64,000 nucleotides of DNA from Morella rubra. Taxonomy: Eukaryota > Streptophyta > Magnoliopsida > Fagales > Myricaceae. The stretch spans positions 24,864,252-24,928,251 of the forward strand of contig CM025850.1 of assembly GCA_003952965.2 (NCBI GenBank), given 5' to 3'. Under the pieces are notes generated by a model, which saw only the letters and a program-made list of their open reading frames with translations, did no database searches and was not told the origin of the DNA. Below, one piece after another: positions 35,001 through 47,999 of the stretch. Numbering within the stretch: the first letter of the stretch is position 1; each line of letters begins with the position of its first letter. The translations under genes were made by a program, and so were the position numbers.

Positions 35001-36104
35001 CACCATCAGCCAACATTGTTGATGCGTCTTTGTCTCCTACACACCCAAACTAAGTTACCTTCTACCATCGACAGCCCATTACCGCTTGGATCCATCTCCT
35101 TCTGCAGCCATTAAACTCATCATAAAGGCACAAAGCCCTTCTACTCTCATCCAGGCTGTAATAAATGCGAAGCTTTTTGCTTCTGCACCTTATACTCTTT
35201 CTGCTGTCCAAGTCTTCTCATTAGTATCTGATATAGGAAACTTAGGCCTATTTGCAAAGTGGTGAGTTAGGAAAATTGCCAAAGAGACGATAAAGGGTAT
35301 TAACAATAGGTCAAGGGGGGTACTAACTCTTTTCTCACACTGTAATCTTTCTCATTCAAAGTTGGGTCGGTCATATGAAATTCATGTGTTCTAGAGAAAA
35401 TGCTACTTTTCACCCTAGTGGAAAAATGGAGGGTTTTCCTTTGCCACCAAGGTATTCGGAGGTTGATTGCTGAATTGAAAGTACCGGAGTGATAGCAAGT
35501 AACCCCATAGTTGGTATGGTGAAATGCAAGTTAACCAAGAATTGGTTACGCTGATGTATAAATTATTACTATCAAGAAAATTTAGTAAAAATTTCTTGAG
35601 ATGCCTACAGATTGTGGAATTCTCTCTCTCTCTCACTCACTCACTCATCACTCTCTCTCTCTCTTCGGTGTTTAGTGAATTAAAGGAGAGGAGTGAATCA
35701 AGCCCATTAAGCATAATTCCAGCATCATCATCACTTCAGAGTTGACATTGTAATTATTGGAAATAATTAATTGACAAGGAAATTGTTAAGGAGACAAATA
35801 TTGCTTGCATAGAGGAGTAATGCCATCAGAAATTGATTGGAATCCCGTGGTGGGAATAATTTGCATGGTTCATTAGTTGCATTTCAACCATGGCTTAGAT
35901 TTATTGATCGTTTACTGTTCTTGTTATTCTTCTATTTAACATCAGCCAAATATTGAACTGTGATATCTTTGTGTCATCAATCGGGCCATATATGATCTGC
36001 AGTAAAATTTGATTCCAATTTGACATATATCATGTGATTTTGCAGATGCTTGTTTGGTAGATTGTAGCTTCTTTGAAGCAGATCTGAGTTCTGCTCACCT
36101 ACAG
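29075..36104 (+). CDS. FIP2: FIP2-like BTB/POZ and pentapeptide-repeat protein, 3' end missing
   Basis: Exons: 29075-29120; exon 2 as either 29555-29667 or 30857-30966; then 33266-33400, 33519-33674, 34055-34138, 34360-34406, 34490-34563 and 36046-36104. With one exon 2 they join in frame to 237-238 residues. Exons 1-3 give a T1-type BTB domain (VHLNIGGKKFCTTVDTLTHR, GYVFVDRDGEHFRHILNWLR). Exons 4-8 give the linker ELTRIDIIKCIQSDRVRFRG and pentapeptide repeats (NLSGLDLSKL, ANLHGALLAGANLKSANLQ, ADLSSAHLQ). Arabidopsis FIP2 binds the formin AFH1 and is about 300 residues long, so roughly 60 C-terminal residues (more ANLEG repeats) are missing. A possible further exon at 39221 does not join in frame. 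The intron 6 acceptor is chosen at GGGAAG/GTGTGAG because only it gives RECEF. Intron 2 holds the mosaic repeat. Confidence 0.88.
29181..29526. repeat. Perfect 173-bp tandem duplication in FIP2 intron 1
   Basis: 29181-29353 and 29354-29526 appear identical, each starting CCTTTGTTCTCAATTG and ending CATTTACTTAAAT. The lack of any difference means the duplication is very recent or is an assembly artefact. It lies just upstream of the first exon 2 copy. Confidence 0.92.
29756..31620. repeat. Mosaic of shortened copies of DUF639/FIP2 sequence
   Basis: Blocks in order: 29769-30090 matches 26991-27395 (DUF639 intron 2); 30090-30365 matches 31150-31360; 30366-30640 matches parts of 28270-28700 (DUF639 exons 2 and 1, in the same orientation); 30640-30795 matches 31430-31600; 30800-30990 matches 29510-29690 (end of FIP2 intron 1 and exon 2). 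Paired copies differ by many short gaps but rarely by substitutions. So a shrunken copy of the whole head-to-head locus is interleaved with another sequence that is present again at 31020-31620. Confidence 0.8.
30857..30966 (+). CDS. FIP2: FIP2 exon 2, second copy (mutually exclusive candidate)
   Basis: This is 110 nt with the same acceptor (TTTTGCAG) and donor (AAG/GTATGT) as the copy at 29555-29667, which is 113 nt. The two are identical except that three bases are absent here near the 3' end, so the protein reads GRHTLCEDPKK instead of GRHSPVLEDPKK. Arabidopsis FIP2 has GRHAMCQESKK as I recall it, which matches this copy in spacing and in the Cys. Each copy alone keeps the frame; both together would shift it. 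Confidence 0.65.
31621..33265. other. Rest of FIP2 intron 2
   Basis: AT-rich intron sequence without recognised repeats. The pyrimidine-rich stretch at 33190-33265 leads to the acceptor TTCTTGCAG of exon 3. Confidence 0.6.
35620..35664. repeat. (CT)n/(CACT)n microsatellite in FIP2 intron 7
   Basis: CT units, then CACT units, then CT units again. Confidence 0.9.
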
Positions 36105-39100
36105 GTTCAGCATACCTGAAATCTTTTAGCTGTGTTGGACTTGGGGGTGCTTTTCTTTGTGGTTTTCTGATACATTAGCTAAGGAGGCACTAGTTACAGG
36201 CGATTATTTTGGCAAAGGCCTTTTCAGAAAACAAAGACTACTGGTCTTTTGAAATTATGTCATTACTAATGGTCTCGAGGTGTGTGGACTCTATGAAGGA
36301 AGACATGAATGACTACTAGTAAAATTATTAATAAAAGGAAAATAGGAGCAAAGAAATAATAAATTACTTAAATTTAATCTGACCCTATTAGCACTTTTGT
36401 TTGTTGACGGTTTAGCAATTAAGTGTTAAAGATTGGTTAAGCTTGAGAAACAAGAGTTTCATGGCATAATTATTTTTTGGGGTTAGTTCTTTCAATAGTG
36501 CAATCAATTCTTTATCTTATGGTTAGATTGGGAGTAAATTTGACTAAAAACTTTTTTTTGTTCTCTTTTATTCCAAGAAATCAATAAAATAGATCATGGA
36601 TTTTAAGGATGCAAGGACATAATTAGGTAGCAAAAAATTTCTTGGTTTTTAATTTTGAGAAAATAGTTTTAGGGTTTTGTGAAGATGGGTAGATGGAATG
36701 AGAAATTGTACAAGTAGAATTTCGGAGACTGATTTGTTTGAAGGATTTTGTGTTTTTTGTTATAGGGTTTTGTAAAGGTTCGTAGATAGGATTGATTTGA
36801 TAGAATGTTTATATTTTTTTACCAGGATTTATGATTAATTAGAAACACCTCATTTTGTTGAAAAATTAAAGAAATCATAGTTTTTCATATTTGAACTTAA
36901 GTGAGAAAAGGAGGAACTTTAACAACATAAAAGAATACAGATAGGCCATGGGAAAGAAGGAGGGTGTTTGTGGAGATGAGGGTAGCTCGTCGCAAACCTG
37001 AAGAAGGTTTACTGTTTGTTTCGCAGGTCGAAACAGTAACCTAACCTCTGAAGCCTCGGGCACCCGCTCCGTTGCATATGGCCATTTTATAGTGGCCTCG
37101 GTACCAATTTGTGCATTTGGGAAATGAGATAAGTTGTAAAACTGTTATTATATTATGTTTAATATCTAATTTGGTTTTTAATGATGTGCCCTACTTTTAG
37201 TCTGTTCATCATTTGATGATTATAAGCTGGTGTTTTTTAATTCTGCTTATCAGTTTCAAAATTAGGAAAGCTAGTAGTATTTTGAATAGACTTACCAAAA
37301 GTATTTCTAATCTGGAATTGGGGAAATAAGTTTGCATTGAATAACCAATCCTTTGGTAATGATTGAACACATATCCTAGCACAAAATTCATTTAGATCTT
37401 CAATCAATCATTCCTTGAAAGCCGCATGATTTGATGATGCTTACAAGAACGTTTAACTTTATATCAACATCCCATGTAGTAGATTCTATCGAGTGACCAT
37501 CAAATGGCTAATAAAGGTTTCAGCCTTCGTGCATCCATATTTTAAACAATTTATTCTGCTTATAGATGTGTGCTAAGGTGCTTCCGGAGAAGTTGTGTTT
37601 CGGTTACTTTAGATGTATCTTTGAGTGGTTACTCATTTTGTACCTATCTATTCGATTCATGTGCTTGTCGTACAGTATATTACCTTGTTTAATATATCTC
37701 TATGAAAATAGACCGTGAACTTTTACACATCAAAAAATTTTAGGAGAAAAGAGCTATGTAGACTTGAATATGGATTGCCAATTTAAATTGGTAAGGTTGT
37801 ATTTTTGCTACTTGTGTATTGAAGACTAAATGTCAATATGTTGCATCCAGTGCAAAGATGTCCATTCGGCATCTATATCTATGGACTATGTTATATTGTG
37901 GTATAGATTAGTCTTTATTTGAAGAATTAATATATATAGAGAGAGAAGAAAGAAAGCTTGGCATCAGAGCTTTAGTAATTATTGTTCACTAAAAAGTAAC
38001 GGGGCTTTTATCACTTAGAGATAGATCGAGGCAATATGCCGACAATTTATAACTTATGTGCTAATTAAGATGGGAGAATTTTGATTGCAGACTCTGCATT
38101 GATTTGAGCAGGCTAACCAGTTATAATGAAGGGATTGTGAGAGTTATGTGAAAGTGAAATTTGTTTCTCAAGCTTGGAACTTGAACTCATATATAAAATA
38201 TTCATCTTTACAACGTGTATGATTAAGTGTGGCTTAATATTCATTTTACACTAGTACAAGATAAGGAGCTTGTATAATTTGCTTATCATTGGTGTCAGAT
38301 TAAAATCTCGAGATGGATTTATCTCAACTCGTTATTATTCTTTTTGCCTTCTAATTTTCCGTTTTAGCTTATTAACAGATCTATTCAGTTTGTATATTAG
38401 GTAAATAGTATTCTGTTTGCATACATATACCTCGTCTAATATGGTAGCCACACTTTGCGAGTATAACCATTACGTAATTGTATGGACGAGCTAATTTCAA
38501 AAAGCACCAGTAGTATCCAAATTGTTTATAAATTGGTATTAACGTGTCCGACCTTTTGCTAACCTCAAGGCAATATATCGGCTTGTAACTATGCTCCTTT
38601 AGCTATATAGTATACAAGAAATAATAACAAAGAAAGCATTTTTCTTCTCTCTTTCCAATAGTTTCTGCTATCAATACCAGTAAATTTTTTGATTGTTCAA
38701 CATTAGAAACCCTTTTTCTTATATTGAAATATTCTTTTAGTATTTTCAATCGGTAGTAGTCATGAGTACGATGGTATGCTTTGTTAGAGGAAGTTATGTA
38801 TTCCTAGCAACGCAAGTAAGGTTCTTTTATGTTATGAGGTTGTTAATTCCTTCACTCATAGGCCTTGCTAAAATATCTAAGGAGAAAAGAAACTCATAAC
38901 GAGAGCATAGTGGGAGGTGACTTGGGTGTTCAGGGGAGCAAGTTTGAATTAAAGAATGTGGAAGACAAGATAGGCCCATTGAGGAAACACTGTGGTGGAT
39001 TTGAGAGATATGTTATAGTGGAGCCTTTTTGGTGTAGATTGGGGGAAGATGACGGTCGAGCTTGTACTCGGGGGACTGTATAGTACAGTATTTTGTGGTC

Positions 39101-39220
39101 ATGACGTTGGCGACTTTGCAGTACGTGCTGTATCTTTGTTGCTTCTCGAGTTCAACAGGTCAGGTTAGTCTATAGCGTTTGGTAATTGATGTTTTTGCAA
39201 TGTCATCCTATCCTGTGCAG
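36105..39220. other. Region downstream of FIP2 exon 8
   Basis: No exon that continues the FIP2 frame is visible. It is AT-rich with stops in all frames. If the gene goes on, this is its intron 8. If exon 8 is read through, the protein ends five codons later (VQHT then TGA). Confidence 0.45.
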
Positions 39221-39292
39221 GGGACAAAAATTTTAGTTTTATAGGTGCCAACCTTGAAGGTGCAGAATTTAGCGAGCTTAATTTTTACGGAG
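39221..39292 (+). pseudogene. FIP2: Possible decayed last FIP2 pentapeptide exon
   Basis: After a good acceptor (CCTGTGCAG) one frame reads NFSFIGANLEGAEFSELNFYG, which keeps the A(N/D)LxG spacing of pentapeptide repeats expected at this point of FIP2. It is in a different phase from the end of exon 8, so joining gives an early stop. It is also far shorter than the 60 or so residues expected. It could be a damaged exon, a sequence error or chance. Confidence 0.35.
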
Positions 39293-42200
39293 GTTAATTT
39301 CCTTTCGGGCACACAGTAAGTGAAGCAAATATGTTGCCCAAATTTTATTTTGTAACATCCTCTGTGGCTTTTTTTGTATCTTAGATCCGCTACTGTGGAT
39401 CAATTGGTTTATGCAAATCAGTAAATATTGAAGCCTCTCCACAATGTCCTTGGGCGTGCTTTTTTGTCAATTACGATGGGTAATTTTTTTTTCCTAGCAT
39501 GTTTGGACAAGAAATCGAATGCAAATGCCTTCGATCGTCGATGGCCAACTTGCTGTCGTAAACACTACAGATCATAATGAGATTTGGGAGAAGTTCGTCA
39601 ATAAGACGCATTCAAGTGAAATACGGTGTCAAATATTCCCTCTCAATTCGCATTAGATTGCCACGTTCATTGGATGGAATATAACAGCCAAATTTATACG
39701 CCTATGCCCCTTTGTCTGGTATATTATAGGAAATCGTCCACGTTCAAGAAGTCTAATATCAATGGAGCACCATTGTTACTATGTATGACTTGCGCAGACA
39801 CATAGATTTTCACTATTAAGTTCTGAGACTTGATTCATACTGGCGCTGTATTGGGGCTAAATATTTATATTGAACAAGAAATGTTTAATGCAACGTAACA
39901 TAAGTGCGATAAGCCAACCACGATAACAACCCTTCCAGGGATATTCTTCGAAACATGCATGGAGGTCTAGAATGCTACCCCTAGCAAGTCAATGAATCCA
40001 ATCTCAAATTTCCAGAGCAACGTGCCTCAAGACGGTTGAGAAGCTGAAATTGCCACCTCCGCGAACTTCAGACGGTGGATGTGGTTCAACCAGGCCATCA
40101 AAACTAAATTCTGATGGCACTATCTAATATGAGACGTCCTTTGCGCGTAATGCAAACGCAAGTAGTTCATCTGATGCGTCGCTGTAACAATTATTCGACA
40201 TCTTTTGTCAATCAAATCTGGTCTTTCCATAACCGGTTACTACAATGTACTCGGTAAAGTATGCATAGAGCACTGCCTGGAATTATGGGATGCTTTATTG
40301 GGTCTTGTGGCGTATCACCGGTCGCTCCTGCAGGGTTTTGTCAGATGTGCACTAAGAAGCACGGAACAATCTTGTCGATGACAATCCATAGGTAGACGAG
40401 AGAGAGAGTGAGTGAGTGAGTGAGAGAGAGAGAGAGCAGAAGGTATTCTCCCGAGTAATCGATCATGGCTACGAACTCATCTTCAAGATTCAGATTATGT
40501 GATTAACTACATGGATTATTCATTTGATAGAAAATAAAAATAATACTTAAGAGATATAGTCAGAGTGAGCGATAAGAACGAATAATTTCAATCAATTAGA
40601 TCTGGATCTATTACTTGACAAATTCACCATAATCATATCCAATAGGGAAGCTATTAGCCTCCTCTGTCCTTCCAAATGACATATACCCTAATCCAGAGAG
40701 CTACATATTGTTTTCATCAAAATATTCACAGACAAATTACGATCACAAACTAAAAACTAAAGATAGAAAGATCTAGGAAACTTGATTAATTACTCTTGAG
40801 AGATGGTGGCAACGTCGATAGAGGAGCTTGCGTTCACATCTCATGTTGCTTTGTGCAACCATTGGCACGAGTGGTTTCATATCAGATAGCATCGTGTGTG
40901 AATTCAGCAGTAATAGAGTGGGCAGAGCAAATATGGCTATGGAATGAACATGACGCCAGCAGCTATGTTGAGGAGAGAAAGATGGAGAGAGTAGAGTTAA
41001 CTTAGAGGAAGCATTGTTGATATGAAGAGAGAGTGAGGAGAGAATTAAGAAATAGATGGTTAGGAGAGAAGAGAGAGGTAAAACCTCGCTTGAACCTAGT
41101 CAATAGGATACCTCGTCCTACTAAAATATGAGAGTGAGAACTAAAGAGAGCGGGAGGAGGAGAGGCGGTAGGGTGAGAGATAAGAGGAAGAGGTAGTAAG
41201 ATATTGAAACTCGTCTCTCTTTGCGCAGAGGGGATAGGGGGGGTGGGTGGTGGGGCTTTTTCGTTAAAGCATGTTTCAACCCAATTCTTCGCTCAAAGAT
41301 ATCAATTAAGCGCACCTAGTTTCCGGTATATCAGATTCAATGAGACAGAAGACTTTGTTGGTTATACATATATAGTTCTAGTATAAGTATTGTTTATAAA
41401 GATAGCAAGACAGCGCTAAAAAAAGCTTTCGCATTTATACAGCCTGGATAGAAATATTTGCACCGGGTCCCAGGAAGGTAATCTGGGTATTGCGCCTTTG
41501 GTTGCTCTTGGTATGATGAGTTTTAATGGTCTGCAGAGGAGATGGATTGATCAAGTCTGAATGGCTGTCGATTTGGCCGTATATTACCGAGTAAGTCTTG
41601 TAGGTTGTCCGGCTGTTCGGGGTTGTTTTGAGAGCAGACAGTATGAGTATCAGTCAAACATAGTGGTGGGCATGGTGCGTCGCATGGTGGTAAAACACCA
41701 TAAATTAGTTCGCAGTACCCACAGTTTGAAAGATTTTTTTTTGGGCCTCCTGACTTCTCGCGAACATCATGACCAGTTTGCTCTCTCCTCTTCTATATAA
41801 GCTCAACTACTCTCCTGTCTCAACTCTGCACTAGGGTCATTATTTTTTCTTTAGAGACTTAATGCACAGTATATGCTAACTTTATTTGGAGTAATTGACC
41901 ATTGATGACATCAAAATTTTAGATGAACTCTCGAGAAATCACGATAGGCAAGTTCAAAAGAGATACTTTCTTTTGTTTTTTTTAGTTTTCGTACTAAGGG
42001 TAATAGATTAAGGCAATAAACACACATTAATTTTAGTTTGTAGTCTTCTAATGGTTTGTTCGACAAAAAATAATAAAAATATAGTAAGGTTAATATACAT
42101 TATCCCTTAACTTTCAAAACTTAACTAAAAACATTGTGATCGATTGCGCAAAGGTAAAGGTATTGTTAGGATTTATAGATAGACAACAGATGTTGAAGAA

Positions 42201-45200
42201 AGTGATATGCAGCGTGCGCAATCTTGATGAAGGATTTCACCGCTTAGAAGGAAAAGGATTAGAGTTAATTATTGTGTTTATACGGTTTTAGAAGTATTGA
42301 TGGGTTTTAAAGTTTTTAAGGAATTTAAATTTGACTTAAACTCCTACTATCTAAATAGATTGTGAAATTGAATTTTTGTATATTGGTATTCCTTTTTTAA
42401 TTCGAGAGACACTTTTGTTAGTAACTATCAGATGATTATTTTTTATTTTGGCTGTGCCGAAGAACAAAGAAAGATTATCTAACCTATGTAGAGTTTTTCG
42501 CTTAATTTAGTTATGCTCCAGGGCTTATATAAATCTATGTATAGATTGGTCCCTTCCATTAAAACCTCATCAAACCTTTCCCGTCCCAGATGTAGACAAG
42601 GACAATATACTTTATATGTTCCGAGTTTTCTATTTGAATATGAATTTCTGTAATTGAAGCTATCTACTTGTGTATGAAAGTTATATTTAGGTTTTTTAGT
42701 GATCCGTCAACTCACGCAAAGTTGCAATTGTGGGTTCAGAGAATTGGAAACGCCCTTCAGACCAATAAAATTAGGCATCAATCCTTGTGGTAATCAGTTA
42801 ATGCAAATGATGATTGAATGGTTCATACTATAACATAAATAGAGTATCGGGATTCTAACCCCACACTCATAATCATCTACGTTATAACGCTTCATAAACG
42901 TCAACTTTATATCAACAAATTCAAGCCGCTCCTATAGCAATTTACTTCACATAATACACAAAAAGATTTTAAAGAGAGCATTTAGAATGGCCAAATAATT
43001 TAATGATTACCAAGTGGAAGTAATAGTAAATAGGTAGGTACTATTTTTCACACATACAACAAGGTAGCTAATCTGTTAATTCTTAATTTTCTTTTTAAAT
43101 ACAGCAATATGATTATCATCCCACCCTCGTGTAAACTTCTAGCTAGTCAAGCATAATGAAGGGTTTGCAACTGTGGAGTAGATACACCTTGTTAAATGAA
43201 ATCGTACATGCCTATAGTTTAGAAATAACCGATTTCGTACTATGGTCTTTCTAATACTTTCCCTGCGAAAATACTGTGTACCAATTTCTATTATATTAGA
43301 TATATTTCAATTAAATGGAAGTATAAATACAGATCATTGTCCCAAATCCAGTTAAAATATAGATTGGACGTTGAATTTCGTTCTCGTCCCCAAATGTAGA
43401 GAAAAGATGACCGTTAAGCGTCGTTAAACAAGACGAAGCTCGTGATAAAGGATAAGATAAACTCTATATCAGTTATTGATCTACTAAATCGGCCATATAG
43501 CCTATTGAATCGATCACAATATATAATACTTACGATCCAGAAAATTAGTAAGTTATATTGAGCGTGCCTCTCACACATTCTAAATTTTAATCCATCTGCA
43601 GTGGATTCAATCATAATCATCCTGTATGCAAAAGCATAAAAGCTACATAGCAATGTAATGATCTTAATTTACTACTGCATGATGGTATATATCAGATTTT
43701 TTTATAAAATGTATGCAAAACTTTTATCATTTCTGCCAAATACACCAGGTTCTAAGATCATCTCTAAGAATTGACAAATTTTTTTTTTGAATGACAAAAA
43801 TTATTAGGTTTGGTAGAATCATATCGTAATTGTTTTTTTCTACATTTAGAGTACATTTTGTCAGTAAGTGCCCTAAAAGGGTAGAGTTAAGAAAAGATTT
43901 TGTAAAATGAATCAAGACATTATGTTAAGATTGAACGCCCATCGAATGCTAAGGATCTTCTGTTTGAGAGATTGTCCTTGTGTTAGATCATTTGGGTTAA
44001 TCAAGTCACCTAACGTTGAAGAGTGATGAATTCTGAATTGAAGAGCTCGCGTTACGATTTAATTCTTTTTTTGTTAGAAGATTTATAATTTTATCCCCAA
44101 GGAGCTTATAGATCTATTTCCTATGCTTTGTATCCTCTTTGGTTATATATTCGGATATATCACGGGCTCATATAACATTCCATTCTACCTATCCTAACTC
44201 CCGCACTATAAGATGTCGCTTCCCAGTAAAATTCCTTTTCGCATCACTGATTATTAAAGAGTTTTAGACTTATTCTCTCTGTAATGCTCACATTGTGATG
44301 ATATAATGTGTGGCAAAAAATTCAAGGTTATACTTATATATCTCTATGCATTAATTAGGCCTCCACAGTGAACAATAAAACTCACATTAGCACTAGGGTG
44401 CTCTTATTCTCTATCGAGATAAACTAATGTTATTGTGTCTTATAGCAGATGGATACTATAGAAGATAATAGTTTTTTTTCTGCTCGAAATTATTCCGCTG
44501 TTTTTTAATGAGATGCTCTTGTAAGGTTGTAGATAACGATTAGTTGTATGGTTTACAATGGTTGAAAAATTAATTTTTTTGAGGAAAAAACTATCCTAAT
44601 TTCTTCTTTCGAAAGAATGGCCTGAATGTGAAGGGAATTAGTGAAACACTGAAATTTGGAACAGATAGTTTGTGCGAGCCGCGATGTTCTTCTTATGATC
44701 ATATTTCGAGATATATAACTTATGGGGCTTTCTTGTGTTTTAACGTTATTTATTTTTTGACTGATATTGATCAGGAGTTTTACAGTTTTGTATACTCACA
44801 GAGAGTAAAAATTGGGAATAAGTAGAGACAAAGAAGATGAGTGAGATAAAATGTTTATTTTATTTAGATGAAAAGTTGAAGAAATATAGAGAATAATGTG
44901 TACGCTGAGTAGGTGATGAAAAATTCATCTGAGATTTTTAAGGGAACTTACATATTAGACTTTCTACTCATGTTAGTAGTCCATAAAAAATCTAAGTACA
45001 AATCTAGAGGTGGATCTTCTAGTTTGGGAGCTGGGTTAGATATACTGTTTTGAGAGACACCTACGGGTAGCATGGTGACACAATTAATTAGGTTAGAGAA
45101 AATATGGACTTCTATGATTCCGTTTGGTAAAGATGATTTGTGATAGACACTAATACATACATTTTGGTTGTACAATAAATGATAGGCCATAGCGTTTCAT

Positions 45201-47999
45201 AATAAAAAAAGAATTTAAAGATTATAAAATTAGTTCTTTTAGGAGATTACTTGGTTGTGATATGGGTGGGGAGTACACATGGGCGGGATGAGGATAAATG
45301 AGGCGTGATGGTGCGGTAGAGTTGATTTACAACTTCGATATTAAGAAACTATGAAAATGGTTGGTGAAATTTAAAGAAGTTGAGTCCTAATATGGTACAG
45401 GTCTTCTGTATTGGCGGTTATGTGTGTGTTGGGAGATCAAGTGTTAGAGTAGAATTATCGGAGATCATAATTATGTTGGAATAAGGGAATTAGAATAGTA
45501 TCTTTACTATGGTGAAGATGACAATTGTGATATTCATGTATAAATGTAGTTTCATATTTGGGATGATTTTTAGATTTTTGATCGTCATAACATGGGAATA
45601 TATCTTTGTCTTACAAAAGATTGTGGAATGATAGATACACGAATAGGAATAATCTTGGTTTTAGTCTTATGAGAATAGTGAGCTCTAGAAGTCTGGATTA
45701 TCATGTGGAAATAAAATAATTATTTGTTGATGATGTTCGTTCATAGATAAGAATTGCTTAAATTGGGAGTAGGTACATTTGTGTGAAAAAGAAGTGTATT
45801 CTGCACATTATGATAAGCATGATAAGTTGAGTAGTACAAAAGTCATGTTTGTATTACAAAGTTTGAACCATCAATGGTGGTCCGATGTATTAGAATAGTA
45901 GTTGAAATCTCCAGTTTAAAAAATTTCTTTTGATTTTGTAACCTTATTATAGAAAGGGTAGAAACTAATTATCAATGCTGGATCCTCTCCTTGTTTAAAA
46001 GACAGATAGTTTTTATTGTGAGTTATAATGTAAAAAAGATCATGAGTTCTTAATATTCACCGTTAAATACTCGCTATGTAGCTGGGATGGACACAAGTAG
46101 CTTTGACTAATGAAAAGTAGATACGGTGTGGAAAAAAATAGTTCCAAGCATGTTTTGCTCGAGTTATGTTAACATGGTCTACACGGCTTTTGACCTTAGT
46201 ATCCTGTTTTTCCTTCTCTCCTTGGCGTTTTTGGTTTTTCTAAGCGATTGTGTTAAATTACCTTTCTTGTATTAGAAATATGATCTACCATGGTTGTATT
46301 TCGCTCTACTGAGTGCTTAACTGGTTTGGTATCAAGGGGTCTTTTTTCGATCGATTCCTCTAATACATTACTATAATAATTGTACCTTTCAATCTTTATA
46401 CTCTCAGGTTACATTTATCAAAATATGAATTATTGAGCCTGAGTTATAGAGTCGAATAATATGTGAATACATCCTAGTTAAAAATTACAAAGGAGCCAAG
46501 AATCTGTTGGACAATTGTGTTTTTGCTGTCTCATATTTGTTTTCTTAGTCTGACGGAACTGAAGGGTCGAGTCCGCTCCGCAAGTCGTGGTTTTTTATGT
46601 CTTATCAAGAATTGATCTTCCGATGAAGAGTAATATAAAGTATCTTGAACCTTGTGCTAACTAAAATCCTTCACACTGTGGGATTTTCTGAGAAGGATAC
46701 TAGCCCATTGCAGGTACTTGCAAACTATGATGCACCTAACACGAAGGAAGTAATGCAGCGATAAAAGGAAGGTTCAATACCGAAAAATAAAGAAAGATAC
46801 ATTCCATGAACAACGGCCATATATGACTATTGAGCCCCATCAGTAGAATTACTGTTAACACTGATGTGTTACATACACTCGTCCACTGGGTCATGTTCAT
46901 CAGACATTGCATGTTTTATGTGAATTATCGGTATAAATTGCGTTTTATTTATGGGCCTCGAAATCTGTCTATATTATTTTTTATGGTATACGTATGACTG
47001 TATTTTCACCTTTTTAATTAAATAACCTAATAATAATTAAATATGTTTCGTATGGGTGATCGATTGAATTATTATGTACTTGAACCATCGTTTCAACGGA
47101 CTCCTTATTTTATCTTTTTGCTACTTGTCCTACGTCGTATCTCATTCTTCCGCATCTTTCTTGTCACTTCTGTTTAAATTCATCAATTAAATTCTCCATG
47201 ATGGATCGCCTGGTTTAGTAATAATTACTTGCAGTCATTGCTATGGAATATGGATTCTTTATTTTAGCAAATTAAGATGAGGAGGCAAGTTTTGTGTTAA
47301 TCACATACCTCGTAATCACTTCTCATATATATGCTTGCGCTACTTAAGCATCAAGATCTAGTTGTGCTAGACATAGAATGTGATACAACACTTCACAACG
47401 TGTTTAGTAGCCTAATTAAATAAATTATACTATCGAATGGTTACTTTCCTAAATATCTAGAGCCTAGAATGGTATTTCGAGTTTGTTGAGCTTAATTCCA
47501 TGTCGTACGCAAGACAAAGATTTAATGTGTATTGTTTATCAACATAACTTATTAAGGTACCTTTTTATTGCTCTGTAACTTGTACCCGACTACTTCATTT
47601 TAGGTAATACTATTCATATTTCATTATACTCTATGCAACGCTGCTCTCTTCCGAAGCCAAAGGTGACCTAATTGAGGCTATTTGGTTTAAACACTAATGT
47701 AGAAGCGCATTTCACACCTCAGTAGAGCTTACAGACCGATGTTTCTCTCGAATTGGATTCTAAAAATTCCTACTTTGACTCTTTCAGCTCTGCTCGCATA
47801 AAGAACTAGAGAAATCAAATGGTGAGTAAATGCCACGACGCACACTCATTGAAACTGGAAGGTGATTTCTTTTCAGTGGGCGTTGTCAAGTCAACACTCA
47901 TTGCGCATCTGTCCACTGCAGATTAAGGTGTGGCTCTTGTTGTAACTGATTGTATTCCTACATACAACTATTGAAGGTTTGGAAACAATATAGACTAAG
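39293..47999. other. About 8.7 kb with no recognisable gene
   Basis: I searched both strands by eye and found no protein family, no LTR pair and no long repeat. Contents worth noting are a GA/GTGA microsatellite at 40398-40436, a GA-rich stretch at about 40970-41250 and a TATA-like TCTATATAAGC at about 41792 without a gene behind it. Open frames (for example 40796-41005, 41561-41800, 44628-44825) are short and look random. Confidence 0.5.
40398..40436. repeat. (GA)n/(GTGA)n microsatellite
   Basis: GA units interrupted by four GTGA units. It is similar in composition to the complement of the tract at 35620. Confidence 0.9.

Noticed and set aside
41780-41840. TATA-like promoter (TCTATATAAGC)
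   Set aside because: No coding exon follows within reach, and AT-rich DNA gives such motifs by chance.
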